64,000 bases of DNA. Source: Lycorma delicatula. Its lineage: Eukaryota > Arthropoda > Insecta > Hemiptera > Fulgoridae. Both the position numbers and the translations under genes were made by a program. The notes under the pieces were generated by a model that searched no databases, had not been told where the DNA came from, and was given only the letters and a program-made list of their open reading frames with translations. The stretch is from NCBI RefSeq assembly GCF_047948215.1, contig NC_134464.1, forward strand, positions 33,169,020 through 33,233,019. Reading direction: 5' to 3'. Shown here in pieces: positions 35,262-47,518 of this stretch; the stretch's first letter is position 1; each line of letters begins with the position of its first letter.

Positions 35262-35690
35262 ACAATGAAAAGTTAGAAAAAACTTGAACTTTCTTTCAAA
35301 TAAAAAAATAAAATTAAAAATTTTCTAACATATTTACAAAGTTATTGTACGTCAAACATAATAAAACGGTATTTTTATCTCAATTAATTGGTTTTTAACC
35401 CTAGATTTCTCAAGGACTATTGCAGCAGTGTGTGTGTTTGTGTGCGCGCGCGCATGTATGTGGATATTTTATTCAATATTTCAGTTTAAAAAGCATAAGC
35501 AGTCATTGATTCTGCCTCGTTAATGAATGTCCTAAAAATTTCAGTACGACTTCATTTCAACGGGTAGCTGAAATCCGAGTGAAATCTTTTACAAGCCGTT
35601 ACTCGTAAATGAAGCATTTTAGTACATATGTTTATATGTACCGTTTTCCATTACTTTCACAAGTTATGAAAGTCCGGGATCAACTTCGCG
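35262..35690 (+). repeat. Interspersed repeat family A, copy 4 (plus), right half of a palindrome
   Basis: The plus strand has the same blocks, ending 'gccgttactcgtaaatgaag' and 'cattttagtacatatgttta'. A GT/GC microsatellite with ~80 bp of extra sequence (about 35427-35520) interrupts it. Confidence 0.75.
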
Positions 35691-35994
35691 ATTCATGTTG
35701 TACATATATATATAAAACTTCTTGAAAATTCAAATTCATTAACATATTGACCACTGTGCTAAGTAAATTAAAAAAAAAACTTAACACCAAACACAGTAAC
35801 AAAAAAAAAAAAAAAATCTAAAAAAGGTAATACCAATATTTGATTTTCGCGGGTTCCCGGATCATCAATGAGAGACATACTTCTATAATTAACTTAAAAC
35901 AAATAACGACAAAAAAAACATAACAGATAATAAATAAAAATTTAATGTAACACTCTTACAACCACAAAATTTGTAACAGCACAACATACGGCCA
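35691..35994. other. Gap between two palindromic elements
   Basis: A-tracts and a GC-rich snippet 'ttcgcgggttcccggatcat' at about 35847; nothing assigned. Confidence 0.4.
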
Positions 35995-36466
35995 TTATTG
36001 GAATGATGTAAATTTGAAATGTCACAAATCTACGTCCGTAAACATTGTTGCCAACTGCTACAATAATGTAGGTCTTTAATTAAAACGTCATCTTCAAATA
36101 CGATCTGTTGGTTCAATATTTCATACTTTCGTTTAGATTTACAAATATAATACTTTACAAGTATACTAATTTTTTTTTTTTTGTTATTACAAATTTCAAA
36201 ATTACTTTTAAGTCAGTAATACTATGCTTAAATTGCAAAAAATGGCTGGTAGCATTTCCAATTTTGGAAATTTTAATAACAATAAAAAAATGAATATACT
36301 AATAAAAAGTATTATATTTATCAATTTAAATAGAAGTATGAAATGATGACCAACAATTTGTATTTAAAGATGATGTTTTAATTAAAGTTATAGTGAATTG
36401 TAGCAGCTGTCAACAATGTTTACGAACGTAGATGAGTGACATTTTAAATTTACAACATTCCAATAA
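35995..36466. repeat. Foldback (MITE-like) element, ~164-bp inverted arms
   Basis: The left arm (35995-36158; ttattggaatgatgtaaatt, ...tctacgtccgtaaacattgt, ...taattaaaacgtcatcttc) is mirrored by the right arm (36303-36466), with about 80% identity. The 144-bp spacer is T-rich. Both 60-61 codon frames inside are non-coding. Target duplication is not clear. An R1-like LINE 3' module begins about 10 bp beyond the right end. Confidence 0.8.
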
Positions 36467-36474
36467 AACATTTA

Positions 36475-36920
36475 CAGCATTCCTCACACAGCCAGGGAGG
36501 ACGGGAAGACGAGGGGTTGAGGGACAGACTGTGTCAAGAACGGCAGCCCTGCGTTGCTGCCGTTCGTCTGTGCATGCAGAGATGGGCGGCAATGACGAGG
36601 TACTGGGACTCCCTCATCCCTTCGCGAAAAAGACCAAGACTGGGTGTGAGTGTCCTACGCAAGGTGCTCCCACTAGAGGCATTGGCGTCAAGACCGAGTC
36701 CCGGGATCTGGGGTGGGGTCCAAGAATGAATTAATCGGACTTGAATATCCCGTCCAAGGGGTTAGAGACAGGCAATGAAAAGATCTAACCGGCGGGCTGA
36801 CCTGTCGAACTAGATTTATTGCCGGCGGAGGGGGAGGTCCGTTTGAGTAGACAACCCCCTGGGCTGTGCTTTGCTTTGTTGTAGATTCGGCCCGAGGGGT
36901 AGGTTGAAGAAAAAAAAAAC
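36475..36920 (+). mobile_element. R1-like LINE 3' module (5'-truncated copy)
   Basis: GC-rich island. 'ttcgcgaaaaagaccaagac', 'gtgctcccactagaggcatt' and 'ggcgtcaagaccgagtcc' align with the reverse complement of 53.23-53.63 kb; 'accggcgggctgacct' and 'cccctgggctgtg' are also shared. It ends in a poly(A) at about 36909-36919. A perfect 10-bp hairpin GAACGGCAGC (36538-36547/36556-36565) lies in it. The two open frames (100 and 70 codons) come from high GC and match no domain. Confidence 0.65.
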
Positions 36921-37728
36921 ATTCTAATAATGGCAGTGTGTTGTGTTGTTACACATTTTGTGTTTTTTTCTTCTAAATTTTTAAGTTTTTATTTCTCTTT
37001 TGTTTTTGTTGATATAATTATAGAATTATGTACAGACTGATGATGCGTAATCCCGCGGAAATCGACTATTGGTATTAGTTTTTGGGGATTTTTTGTTACT
37101 TTGTTTGGTGGTTAAGTTGTTTTTTATATATAAATACAGTGAGAGAGAGTGGCAGTGGGAAGGAGAGAGAGAGAGTTACGTTTAACTTATCATTTCATTA
37201 CGGATATAAAATGTTCAATATTCATTTTATATATATATGTATACAACCACTTCAAGTAAAATCAATTTTTAATGATTAATAGGTTCATGCGTAAAATATA
37301 GTACGTTACAATGATTAATTAAAGACTATTTTTAAGTTATTTTTTACAATTTGTTTTTCATTATAATATTAAAGAAACTGCCTAAACGAAGTTAAAAAAT
37401 TTGATTTTTTTACATCGATTTATGTTTCATTATACTGTCCTAAACAATTCTTTAAAAACTGTATAAACTGGACAATATATAAAACTAGTTTAAACTGGAA
37501 ACTTCTCTCAGTTATTATATTATTTTTATTATTATTTCTTAGATAATATATATATATATTTATATTTAAAATTGATCTCTTAAAGAAGATTTCATTTTAT
37601 AGAAAGGAAAATGTCAACAAGAAAAATGAGAAACAATCTTAAGTATTCATAAAATATGTATTGAAAGTATATTTTGAAGACTAAGAAAAAACCCTATAAA
37701 TGGCAGAAATAAAAAGGAGGTGGTATGC

Positions 37729-37777
<49 letters not shown>

Positions 37778-39169
37778 GTATTGTATGTACGTTTGTATGT
37801 GAGAAAGTGTCTTTTGTTTGTTTTTTGTCAGTCGTATACAGTGTTATTTTTCACCCTCTATTGTGTTGAGTCTTGAATGGATATACATCCATCGTAAAGG
37901 TGAATTCATTTTACTTCTTATTCTACTACAAATTCCATCCTTCATTTTATATTTTCTTTTCCTTTTCACATTTTCATGATCTACAAAAATTTGTTCTAAA
38001 GAAAGAACAAAAAAAGAAATAATGTAGTTTTCTTAGTTTATTATAACTGGCATCGTCGTATTTTTATCATCCCATGTAATTCCTTTTCCTGATCAATTGT
38101 TGTTATCTTGTTCAATTCCATATTCCATTTTCTTTTGTAATAATCTTCTAATTTTAAAGGGGTTTTACAGAATTAAAAGGGATTTTATACTATTAGTGAA
38201 ATTTTAGAAAATTCTCTTATAGTTTTATTTATTTCAATTTCTTTTTACATTTAAATAATAGCCCGTACTATCTTATCCTACTCAACTACGTAATTTTTTC
38301 CTGACTCTCCCACAAATATTTTACTTTTTCATATTAATCCTGGAACGTTTCAAAATTCATTCAAAAGAATTGTAGTAAATTTTAAAATTCCTTCCCATCT
38401 ACAAAAAATAGGTTCTTCATTTTATCTGAAGGTATTTTATTAATTCTTTTTATGTTCACTTTATTAACACCCAAAATCGCTAATTTCAGTTACCTATTTT
38501 TGTAGAGGAATTTTCCCTGTTGATTTTTTAAAAGTTCTATGAGTTAACGTATATGGAAATTTCATTAAACACAATCTTTATTACATGGTCTCTATGAAGA
38601 ATGGACTTTTTTTTATATCATTATTATAAATAATAGTAACAATAATTATATTATATATATAATGATAAATAGTGAAACCTAACATCACTCCTATATTTAA
38701 AGTACATTACAAGAAAATTAACTGAAAATTTTGAAAGAAAAAAATTATCCTTTTTTCCGTATTCCCAAATTTTCTTTGCTCTGGTTCAGTAATAATTTAT
38801 GTAGTTTCTTAGTAAGACGCAGGTTTTTCGCCTTTATCTACGAGTATTTTGAAATAATTTTTTATTTAAAATAAAACTAATTTGAGAAAATGAAATGAAA
38901 TAATATTTAGTAAAGAAATTAGCAATAAAAAAAAGTTTTTCAATTTTTTTTAAAATTAATATTATTATTATGAAGTTGATGTCAAATTAAGGATTGGTAA
39001 ATTACTTGATTCTTTACACTGGCTTCATAGAAAATAAGAATTTAAAGAAAAATTGGGAAACTAATACTGTTTTATAAAAAAAAAATAAAAAATAAAAAAG
39101 ATGAAATACTAAAGAACGTCTAGGAAAAAAATAAATACGGATAGAGAAAAAAGAGTGAAAACGAACTCA
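36921..39169. other. AT-rich intergenic DNA with microsatellites
   Basis: Holds GA repeats at about 37140-37175 and a (TA)n run at about 37734-37773. A 65-codon frame at 37082-37279 spans the GA repeat and is not convincing. Nothing else is recognised. Confidence 0.55.
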
Positions 39170-40020
39170 GATGTCTGGCCTTTGTAGATGATCTGGCTTT
39201 GCTGGAAGAACATTGGAAGAAGCGTTTCAACAGGTGAAGGATCTATGACAAGTGGCTAAGAGAGCATCCAATAAGCATCCTTTGAAAAATCAGAAATAAT
39301 GCCCAACATCAAAAATTATAAAGAAAATTAGCACAGAATTCGGAAATCTTAAAGGTATGTCTAGTTCAAATATCTAGGCAAAACAATAAAATACAACAGT
39401 ACGAATAAAGCGGCAATAGAAGAGAGGAAGAATAAAATGTATAAATTACGTTTCCTGCAATAAAAAGAATCTTTCAAAAAGGGTAAAACTTAATCATTTT
39501 GCTATGGTGGGAAATCAGTAGTACTAAATGAAAGTGAAATATTACACCATACCGAACTGGAACCGTTAAAAAAAAGAACCGTTAAGAAGTAGAAGAAAGA
39601 AGAACATTCAGAACAATCCTAGAGTGAAGAAAACAGCAGAAGAATACAAACTGAAATCCAACCAAGAACTGTATAAAGAAATAAAAAAAAAAAAAAAAAA
39701 GAATAAGGAGACAGATTCCTGGGCCACGTGTACCGAATGAATGAAAAATACTAAATAAACAAATATTCATTGATCTCTGGGAACAAAAGAGAAACCACGG
39801 ATATTTATAACAAATGAAAAAAGAATTACAGAACCTATAGATGCAAAAACAAGAAATGAAAGATAGAAAGGTATTAAGATAAAAAATACACTACATTTAG
39901 TTTGAAACAGGTGAAGAAAGTAAAGAATCATAACAAAGTTAAATGGTTGGAAGAGAGAAAGAAAATTTGAGAGAAAAGAAAAAGATACCAGACGAAATGA
40001 CGTTAGCATGATCAATTGTT
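39170..40020 (+). pseudogene. LINE reverse-transcriptase relic
   Basis: RCLAFVDDLALLEE (39169-39210) is the catalytic RT box with both Asp codons (39187-39192). Downstream come 'FEQVKDL', then KKTAEEYKLKSNQELYKEIK (about 39630-39690), a poly(A) slippage, FLGHVYRMNEKY (about 39718), and KVKWLEERKKI (about 39935). That order matches the insect LINE ORF2 segment 'y.LRsn.ELYe.ie', 'R.l.f.GHi.RM...R', 'W..Er'. Multiple stops and frameshifts are present. The minus-strand frames here are shadows. Confidence 0.75.
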
Positions 40021-41465
40021 GTCTCTACTACAAAAAAAAAGATATTTTTTTAAATTTATAAATTTTGATTAGCAAATTAAATGAAATAAAAATATTTTTT
40101 TATTTGAAATTTTGATATTACTTTCTTTTGTGCCATGAAAGGGTAATTAATACTGTATTTGAAGGGGGATATCTTTGATTGGTCTCCTACTACGTTACTC
40201 AGTCAAAAATTTTACTTACGGTTGCATTCATTTTGGCGACCGATTATAAAAACAAATTGCTCAAAATAATTATAATTCTATTAAATATATATTGTTAGTT
40301 TAAAAATTTACGTAAGATCTATTAATACATTTTTAGAGCAATTTTATATATTTTTGTTTTTTTTTTGTAAACTTTTGTAAAATAAAAAAATATACTCCAC
40401 GAACAAATATTATTTGAAAAATTAAGGTAAAATGAATTTATTTCGTTTTTCTCAGCCAGGGTTATGGAACTGATTTCAAAACATAATTAAAATACGTATG
40501 AAAATTAGAGATTTTTATGGCAAGATGAGCCAAAGACGTTGATTAATTAATTTAACCTAATAATCATTACTTTCTCATTCATAAGGATGTAATAAATATA
40601 TCCTCAACATCATTGAATATATTTCCTTGTTTACCACTATCACCAATCCTTTTGATTTCCTGTTAACACATTCTGTTAGAAAAAATTTTCTTCCTAATCT
40701 AAATAAAGACTTATTTTTAGGAAGCGGACTCTTTGGGTATTTATATACAAAAAGTTTCTTGTACTTAAATTTCAGATCGCGTGTTGAAAATACGCCTAAA
40801 GGATAAAAACACGTTTCTCTTGCGAGTATAAACCTTTTTTACTCTTGCAACGCACGGAGAATACTGGTCGCATCATTAACAGTACAAGAGAAAGTGTTAG
40901 CTTTTTTTTTACTACATATATCTATGTAATAAAATATTTTCTTAATACAATGAAATTTAAAAAATAATACAAAAATATGAATATTATTGCAATAATGAAA
41001 ATACGTTAGTTTTTTAATGAGTAATTTATTTTTTAATTTCATTAAAAAATAATGATGATAAAGAAATAATAATAAAATATAACGATAAATAAAAAATACA
41101 ATGATAATAAAAGAAATCGTCAAATAATTATTTTCTGGTAGTAAATCACAGTGTTAAAAATTATACGATGTAAAATAAATTTGCTGTAACTAAAATATAA
41201 AGTGGTCGTATAAAATACGGTTCCATGAAAATAATAAATCTATAACTAATAAAAATGGAATAATTGAACAAAGTTTTCAAAACATAGTTCTGATTAACAT
41301 GGAATGGTTGCCAATCCTTTACTTTAGGTCTACAAACTCCAACACCTTACACCTTACACATCTTAATTTAATAGATATGGAAATACTTTTCGGTTGGAAA
41401 ACACTTCATTATATAATATTATCATTATTTAATTAAATTTTGATTGCACACGGCTTCATATGTAT

Positions 41466-41508
<43 letters not shown>

Positions 41509-42240
41509 AAATATATATATACATATTTTATTGCATTGCATTGAATCAACAAATGAACCATTATAAAAATTACAAAATATGTGTATCGCACAGGAATGGC
41601 CTAAAGAATTTTCAAAAAAAAAATTAAAGAAAACATTTTCGTAGACCTTGAATTACAATGTCCTTCTATTTCCACTTTGTATTATATTTACAAAAATTAG
41701 GTGAGTATCATTATTAGTAGACGACTTAAGATAAAATTTTAGGGCTAAGTATTTATTTTGCCGGGAATAGAATGACTTATAAAACCACAGATCTTTGTTA
41801 TGGAGGAGTAATAGCCAGCTGCTGATTGTGAAAGATAAATTCCTAACCCTACACAGGCTAGCGTGCCTGCGGTTAACTGAAACGTTTAGAAGCATTCCTC
41901 ATAATTATACTAAATTTGTGTTTTTTACAGCTGAACCAAAAATAATATCATATTAATAATTAATAATTTTTCCAAAAAAAAAAAAATCAACCAAAATTCA
42001 TCCCACAATAAAGTAATTACTAAAAATGTCCAATATATATCTCTTACTATCACAAAATATAACCATGTTATACCTAGGGATAACACAAGGAGAATTCCAG
42101 CTAGCCCAATCGAAATCGTAGCACCAAAATAACTTTTTGAGAACAGACTGAAAAGAAATCGCTCCAAGAAATCAATTCAAATATTGCAAATTTTCTATGG
42201 CTAAGAGATAAAAAAACAGAGGAATAATAACACGAGACTA
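40021..42240. other. AT-rich intergenic DNA, nothing recognised
   Basis: Contains (TA)n at about 41469-41505 and several 80-94 codon minus-strand frames without any recognisable domain or splice support. Confidence 0.5.
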
Positions 42241-43499
42241 ATAAACAATTAGAAGTTGCTCGTAGCCCCTTCCATTTACTTCAAGTTTAAAAACGAACTA
42301 TATTGTTCAGACCTACCGTCCGTTCAGTTATAATGTCGTTTTAATAAACATCCAACTACCATTCAATAAGAAAGATCTATCAGCAAGAGGTTAAAAGTCC
42401 ACGCTCTTCAATGTAGAACAGGATAACCCACCACCAACACACTTGCATTCCTTTCCGTAGCAGAAATATAAGACTGAGTGTTTTTACACCGATAAATCTG
42501 GAAAAATTTGTTTTTACCAGTTTAATTATTTATATTTATTAGTTATTACATGCCTTATTTTATCTATGTTCACCATAGATTGTGTTTGTCTGCTGTCTGG
42601 ACGGCAAAACATGGAAAGTATAACAGAATAACGCTAATTGACGCTAAAATCGTGGTCATCCGGGGAAGACATAAATTCATAAATATGTACCTCTTGAGTT
42701 TTTTTTTTATGTGATTGGATAGTGAGAAACTTTAAGAAGTATTATTTTTCATTATTGGGTATGATCTAACCTCTAGGATTCTTTCTAGAATAGGTATATT
42801 CCGAGAAAATATATCTCGTGAGTTTTGCAATAAGTTTTTTCAGAATTCAAAGTTCATCATATTTTTGAATATAAAATACTTAAAACCAAACGTTTCCAAA
42901 CTTCTTAGGGAAAGTTCTAGAATTCATTGGATATGTTTGTAATAATTTAAATTTTTTTGAGTGCTCATAAAAAAATTAATGTTGAAGTGGTTTGGAGGAT
43001 ATCCTACTAATTTTCAATAATAAAAAAATTGATTTGAATTTTTATTTTATAAGGAATAAGCAGAGTTTGGGTTCACCCGAATGATACGTTTATAGTAGCT
43101 TATTTTACTGCCACGAGACAGAAAACATCCATGAGTACGTCCACCGTCTGATTAGAATGATCTCTTCAGATCATTCCAAGGATGAACTGAGTGACTGTAG
43201 ACGTACCGATGTCCTTAGTATGAACTTGGTAGAGTGCAATCTACTTCTACAGAAACCAAAATCAAGAAGAAAGAACAATAAAACAAGTATATGGTGAAAA
43301 AGGGCGATCAAACATCAGAGGAATCATAAATGATACTAATAACCCCGCTCAGAGGTCGCTCGTAACCCCTTCCTGGCACAAGACACCCATCTCGCTTGCA
43401 ATCTATAGAAAAATTAATGGTGTGATATGTCATTTAATACGGTTATCATTATACTCTAGCACACTACTATTACATAATTACTGTGTTGGATTAGTAAAT
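42241..43499. other. Low-complexity DNA with a short repeated phrase and an unrecognised frame
   Basis: 'ga.gt.gctcgta.ccccttcc' occurs at about 42255 and 43352, suggesting a small dispersed repeat. A + strand frame at about 43130-43295 (EYVHRLIRMISSDHSKDELS...) is open for ~55 codons but matches nothing I know. Confidence 0.35.
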
Positions 43500-44110
43500 C
43501 AATGAACCTGCAGCGTAGTGCGGTGATCCCTGGAGGACCGCTGTTTCCACTGCTGGAGTCCGGGATTCAGGACAAAAGCGTGTAGTGGCACGGACCGTAC
43601 CGGCCCCACTGTTTTAATTGTGAGGAGGCCAGCCACGTCAGGAAGAACTGTCGCCAGGAGGGCAGATGTTCTTCCTGTAATGTGCATGGACACGCCCCCG
43701 GAGGCAGGGGTTGCAAAATTACCCATGCGGCATGAGAATCGGGGCTGCAGCTGCACCTGGATACCACGTGGTTCCGGTCTGGGACAGCTCCGTTTGGGAG
43801 TGGTAGGATGTCTCACATTCGGTCTCCGGTGTCTCACTATCGATGATCGGGCGGGAACTCCTTCCGGGGAAATATTATGACCGTAGTCCCGGTAGGAGAT
43901 CCCTTCGTGATACCCTCTCGGGGGTCTCCTTATTTGAGGCATGGCAAGAACAGACCGAGTCCTGGTTGCCTGGGTGGGGCCTTGGGAATGGCATAGACGG
44001 GCCCAGGATTATTGTCCAGGAGGTTTGAGGCAATGGCAACCCCCAGAGCTGAGTTTGTGTGTTGAATGCATATCCGGCTCTGGTGGGCGGGCAAATAAAA
44101 AGGAAAAGAA
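43500..44110 (+). pseudogene. R1-like LINE with ORF1 zinc knuckles joined to the 3' module, ORF2 missing
   Basis: The frame from about 43592 reads YRPHCFNCEEASHVRKNCRQ, then EGRCSSCNVHGHAPGGRGCK. These are two CCHC knuckles (C-x2-C-x4-H-x4-C, then C-x2-C-x4-H-x5-C), the C-terminal signature of the gag-like ORF1 of R1/TRAS/SART-type LINEs. It stops soon after (KITHAA, stop). Where ORF2 (~3 kb) should begin, only about 190 bp of GC-rich sequence precede 'tttgaggcatggcaagaaca' and 'gaccgagtcctgg', the 3' module shared with 36.5, 51.7 and 53.4 kb. An A-rich end lies at about 44094-44110. The minus-strand 147-codon frame is a shadow of high GC. Confidence 0.7.
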
Positions 44111-46222
44111 ATGAATTTGTATTGATGAGATTAAATACGTACTTAAGTAAAATTTTCTTTCTCTGAATAGAATTTTTTCAACTGAACTGTCTTGAATTAT
44201 TTAAAATATATTCACGATGTATTTCAGAAATATGTCAAAGAATGAAATAACTTTCTTTCACATCATTCTATTTCGTTAAATATTTTATATACATAAGGTT
44301 CTTAGAATGCATAAAAATAAAGAAAAGTAAAAATCTGCTTTATATTTTTACCTGAAAAATTTTTATTTCGTAAATAAAAACTTGCCAGAAAAAAATGCTG
44401 TCATTGCGTTCTTTGGGTACAACAAATTTTCAGTGCAGACTAATTAAATAGTTAATTATTATATTTATAAACCTATTTATCCCGAATTGTTCCGAATTTT
44501 ATACAAATTTTAATTCTGAATAGCTCCTTTTTTTGCTTAAATAGTTAAGCAAATATAGTTTTGCTATATTTAAGGTAAAATTATCACTATTCTAATAATA
44601 CAAAACCAAAATAACTTTAATATAATCTTTTTTTTTTTATATTTGCGATTTTACTACTTAAATATATTTCAGTTATATTAAATATGTGAACATAAAACGT
44701 TCAAGAATAATTAACAAAAAATTGACATTAAATGTGCATATTGGTTGTTAAATATTCATCATCAGTAGCTTTAGAGAAATCATTGACAAAATTGACAAAA
44801 AAGTTAATAAATAAATTATGAATATTATGTAATATTACCAAAGAATGTTTGTGCCAATGACTTTAAAAAAAGTTGTGCAATAACATTTAAACAACCCGAG
44901 TAGAAATCGAGAACAGTTTACCCAACTCAACCCTTCCTACAAACCCCCCATCGAGTCAAAATACCCACTCCATGTGTTGAGTTGGAGAAAATATAAAATT
45001 GTTGTATACTTACTATGACTATAAAACTATTTCATTTTTATATTTTTGTATTTCATATTACAATTATGTATAATTTGTAAACTCCAACCAGCTTTATCAT
45101 TTCCTATTAAATATGAAGATCATTAAAATTTTACCATAAAAAACAGTTTGGTTGCTTGCTGATTACAAATAATGATCAATTAAAAAAAAAAATGTACGTA
45201 CAATAAAAGTAAATCTTACATTTATGTTTGTTTATTTTTAACTAGCGTGCTTCATGAGCTTAGTTTTACGTTATTATGTAATAAAATTAAAAGTAATTCG
45301 CCTTGATGCGTGATGAAAATAAAACGATTTAATATTATTTCTTAACATTTTATTTTATTTCTTTATTTTATTATTTTGTAACTTTATAATTATTTAAATT
45401 ATGTAGAAAATGGATCTTAAGCATGTATTCATGAAATTTAAAATTGATATTTTTTTTAAATTAAAACAAATATGTTGTCTACTTCATAAAATTTACTATA
45501 TATTTTGAGTTCATAAGATAACAAAAAATCGCAAGCATTACCTTTTTTAAAACCCAAAACGAGTTTTCCAGTAATAACTTGGATACAATAAGGCATATAA
45601 GATAAAACAAGTAATCGTAAGGTGAGAATTTTTGGCTGAAAATATCTCTTCTTATAGAATGGTGGAATTATTATTAGTTTTACAGAAATTAAAGTTTCAA
45701 GTGGTTACATGAATTATAACAAAACACAATATACATATTTTGGAACGTTAGGCTACACTTTCTGTTTTTAATTAGAGTTTATAATAACGAATTTATTAAA
45801 AACATTATGAAGGAATTAAATATTAACTTTTATTATACCAAACCTATTCCGTTAATATGGTGTAAATACTATTAGATCTAAATAGATCATAAAAAAACCT
45901 GTTATACTAATCGACTATGATTAAAATGAGAAACTTGATGATGAGATATGTGGGGTAACTTCAATGTATTTCTATAGGGATCAGTTAACGGGATACTCAA
46001 TTATTTCTATTAAGAGAAAATGTATTACTGATGAATAGAAATTCATCATTCGGTTTGCACCAAGCACTAATTAATTTATTTATTAACTTAGTTTATCAAT
46101 AGGTCCATTGATTAATTTTGTAATTTTTTTGTATTGGAGAATTTTTGTTTTTAATTAATATTATTTGAAAATATTTTAACACAACCAGCAAAATGGACCA
46201 GGGTAAAGGATTTCTCGCAATT
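44111..46222. other. AT-rich intergenic DNA, nothing recognised
   Basis: A 10-bp inverted pair CCAACTCAAC/GTTGAGTTGG near 44920 and 44977 and a repeat-like phrase at 45630-45720 ('ggctgaaaatatctcttctt') are all that stand out. Confidence 0.5.
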
Positions 46223-46336
<114 letters not shown>

Positions 46337-46339
46337 AAT

Positions 46340-46960
46340 TAAAAAAAACTGGAGGGATTCTTTATCAAAATAACAGGTCTGTTTAACAATCTGTTCTTTG
46401 TAATAGACAATGGAATCTCAAAAAGTTGGTGTATGACCAGAAACGGTTACCGGACCGGGATAAGAATTTATAGAAAAACGTAAGAGCGTGGACAATGGAA
46501 ATTATTACCCATCAACAATTAAAGGGATTACGCTGGTACTGGTTTTGCAGACCAGGGGATATAAATACTGCCAGGAACCAGCTGAGAGAGTGAGTAATTC
46601 GGCGAGGCCATGTTTGGCGTAAGTCTTTATAACAAGCGAGATAACAAGGGTAGGTTTGCAAGCCCAAGTTCGACGGTTGAAGTGACGGCGATATCAGTAA
46701 GGGCGTAGTAACAACGAATGAAGAGTATGTCATGAGTATTCCAAACGTAGGAACTTGTTCAGTGAGGTATTTGGTAAATAGTAAATAGTAATAAAAATAG
46801 TAATAAATAAAACTACTCGTTCATAAAGTGTGGGGTAGTTTTAATGTAAACAGTAAAAGTAATAATATTTGCAGAAAGTGAATTGTATGAACTTTTGACC
46901 TGTACTATTTTTATATTGTGGTTAATGCAATATTAGTTTCTATCAACAATTTTAACATTT
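46340..46960 (+). mobile_element. LTR-like promoter repeat, copy 2
   Basis: Second copy of the 17.8-18.3 kb repeat, with an extra segment between the TATA box and the 'gaatgaagagtatg' block. TATAAATA lies at 46560-46567. The downstream part has a short duplicated 'gtaaatagtaa' tract. The 73-codon minus frame inside is not coding. Confidence 0.45.
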
Positions 46961-47370
46961 TTAGTAAATTGGACTGTATTCTAGTTTATATAATTTAAAT
47001 GCCTTTAAAGAAATTTTTTTTTTTTTATTTGAATTACAATTTTGTATGTTATATATACGTATTTTCATATTATTATAATTATTATTTATATGTATCTAGA
47101 ATAATAAATTGTATTTATACAATATTTTTAGTTTGTTATTCTCTCAATATCCTGGTCAAACCGCGAGCGCGAGACAATATTAATTAACATTAATAGCATA
47201 GTTATGCAGAGTATCTATACAACATAAATTCTTCAAGCTATTTTCTGGAGAAAAAAAAGAAAGAATATTGAAACTACGTATTTAATTATAATAGTAACCT
47301 AACAGCCGTGACGTCAGAAATTTCTTGTTCATGGCTTGTTCATTATTTATTATCTTCGTTAATATTTTTT
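46961..47370. other. AT-rich gap with a CRE-type site
   Basis: TGACGTCA lies at 47309-47316. The 62-codon frame at 46999-47187 is low complexity. Nothing else is recognised. Confidence 0.4.
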
Positions 47371-47518
47371 TTAACCTCCGGGACTACCACTAGGTACTGT
47401 CTCAGCGAATAAGGTGAGGAATTGTAACGTATGTGGAAATGTCATACTTGACCGGGATTCGAACCCGGAACCTCCGGATGAAAGGCCGAGACGCTACCGC
47501 TTGCACCACGGAGGCCAG
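47371..47518 (-). mobile_element. tRNA-derived SINE, family 2, copy 2
   Basis: The minus strand begins 'ggcctccgtggtgcaagcgg' and 'tagcgtctcggcctttcatc', followed by a well-kept B-box GGTTCGAATCC (47458-47468 on +). It ends 'agtcccggaggtt' plus A's. It has the best-preserved RNA polymerase III boxes in the window. Total length is about 148 bp. The tail 'ccggaggtta' recalls family 1, hinting at a shared LINE partner. Confidence 0.8.

Noticed and set aside
36432..36734. 100-codon + strand frame
   Set aside because: Same GC-rich LINE 3' module; it runs across the boundary with the neighbouring foldback and has no domain.
43499..43942. 147-codon minus-strand open frame, the longest in the window
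   Set aside because: It is antisense to the CCHC-knuckle frame of an R1-like LINE, and its openness follows from local high GC. No domain is visible in it.
47440..47518. Possible true tRNA gene (minus strand) with a good B-box
   Set aside because: The acceptor and anticodon stems do not look foldable as a cloverleaf, and the element continues into a SINE body with an A-tail.
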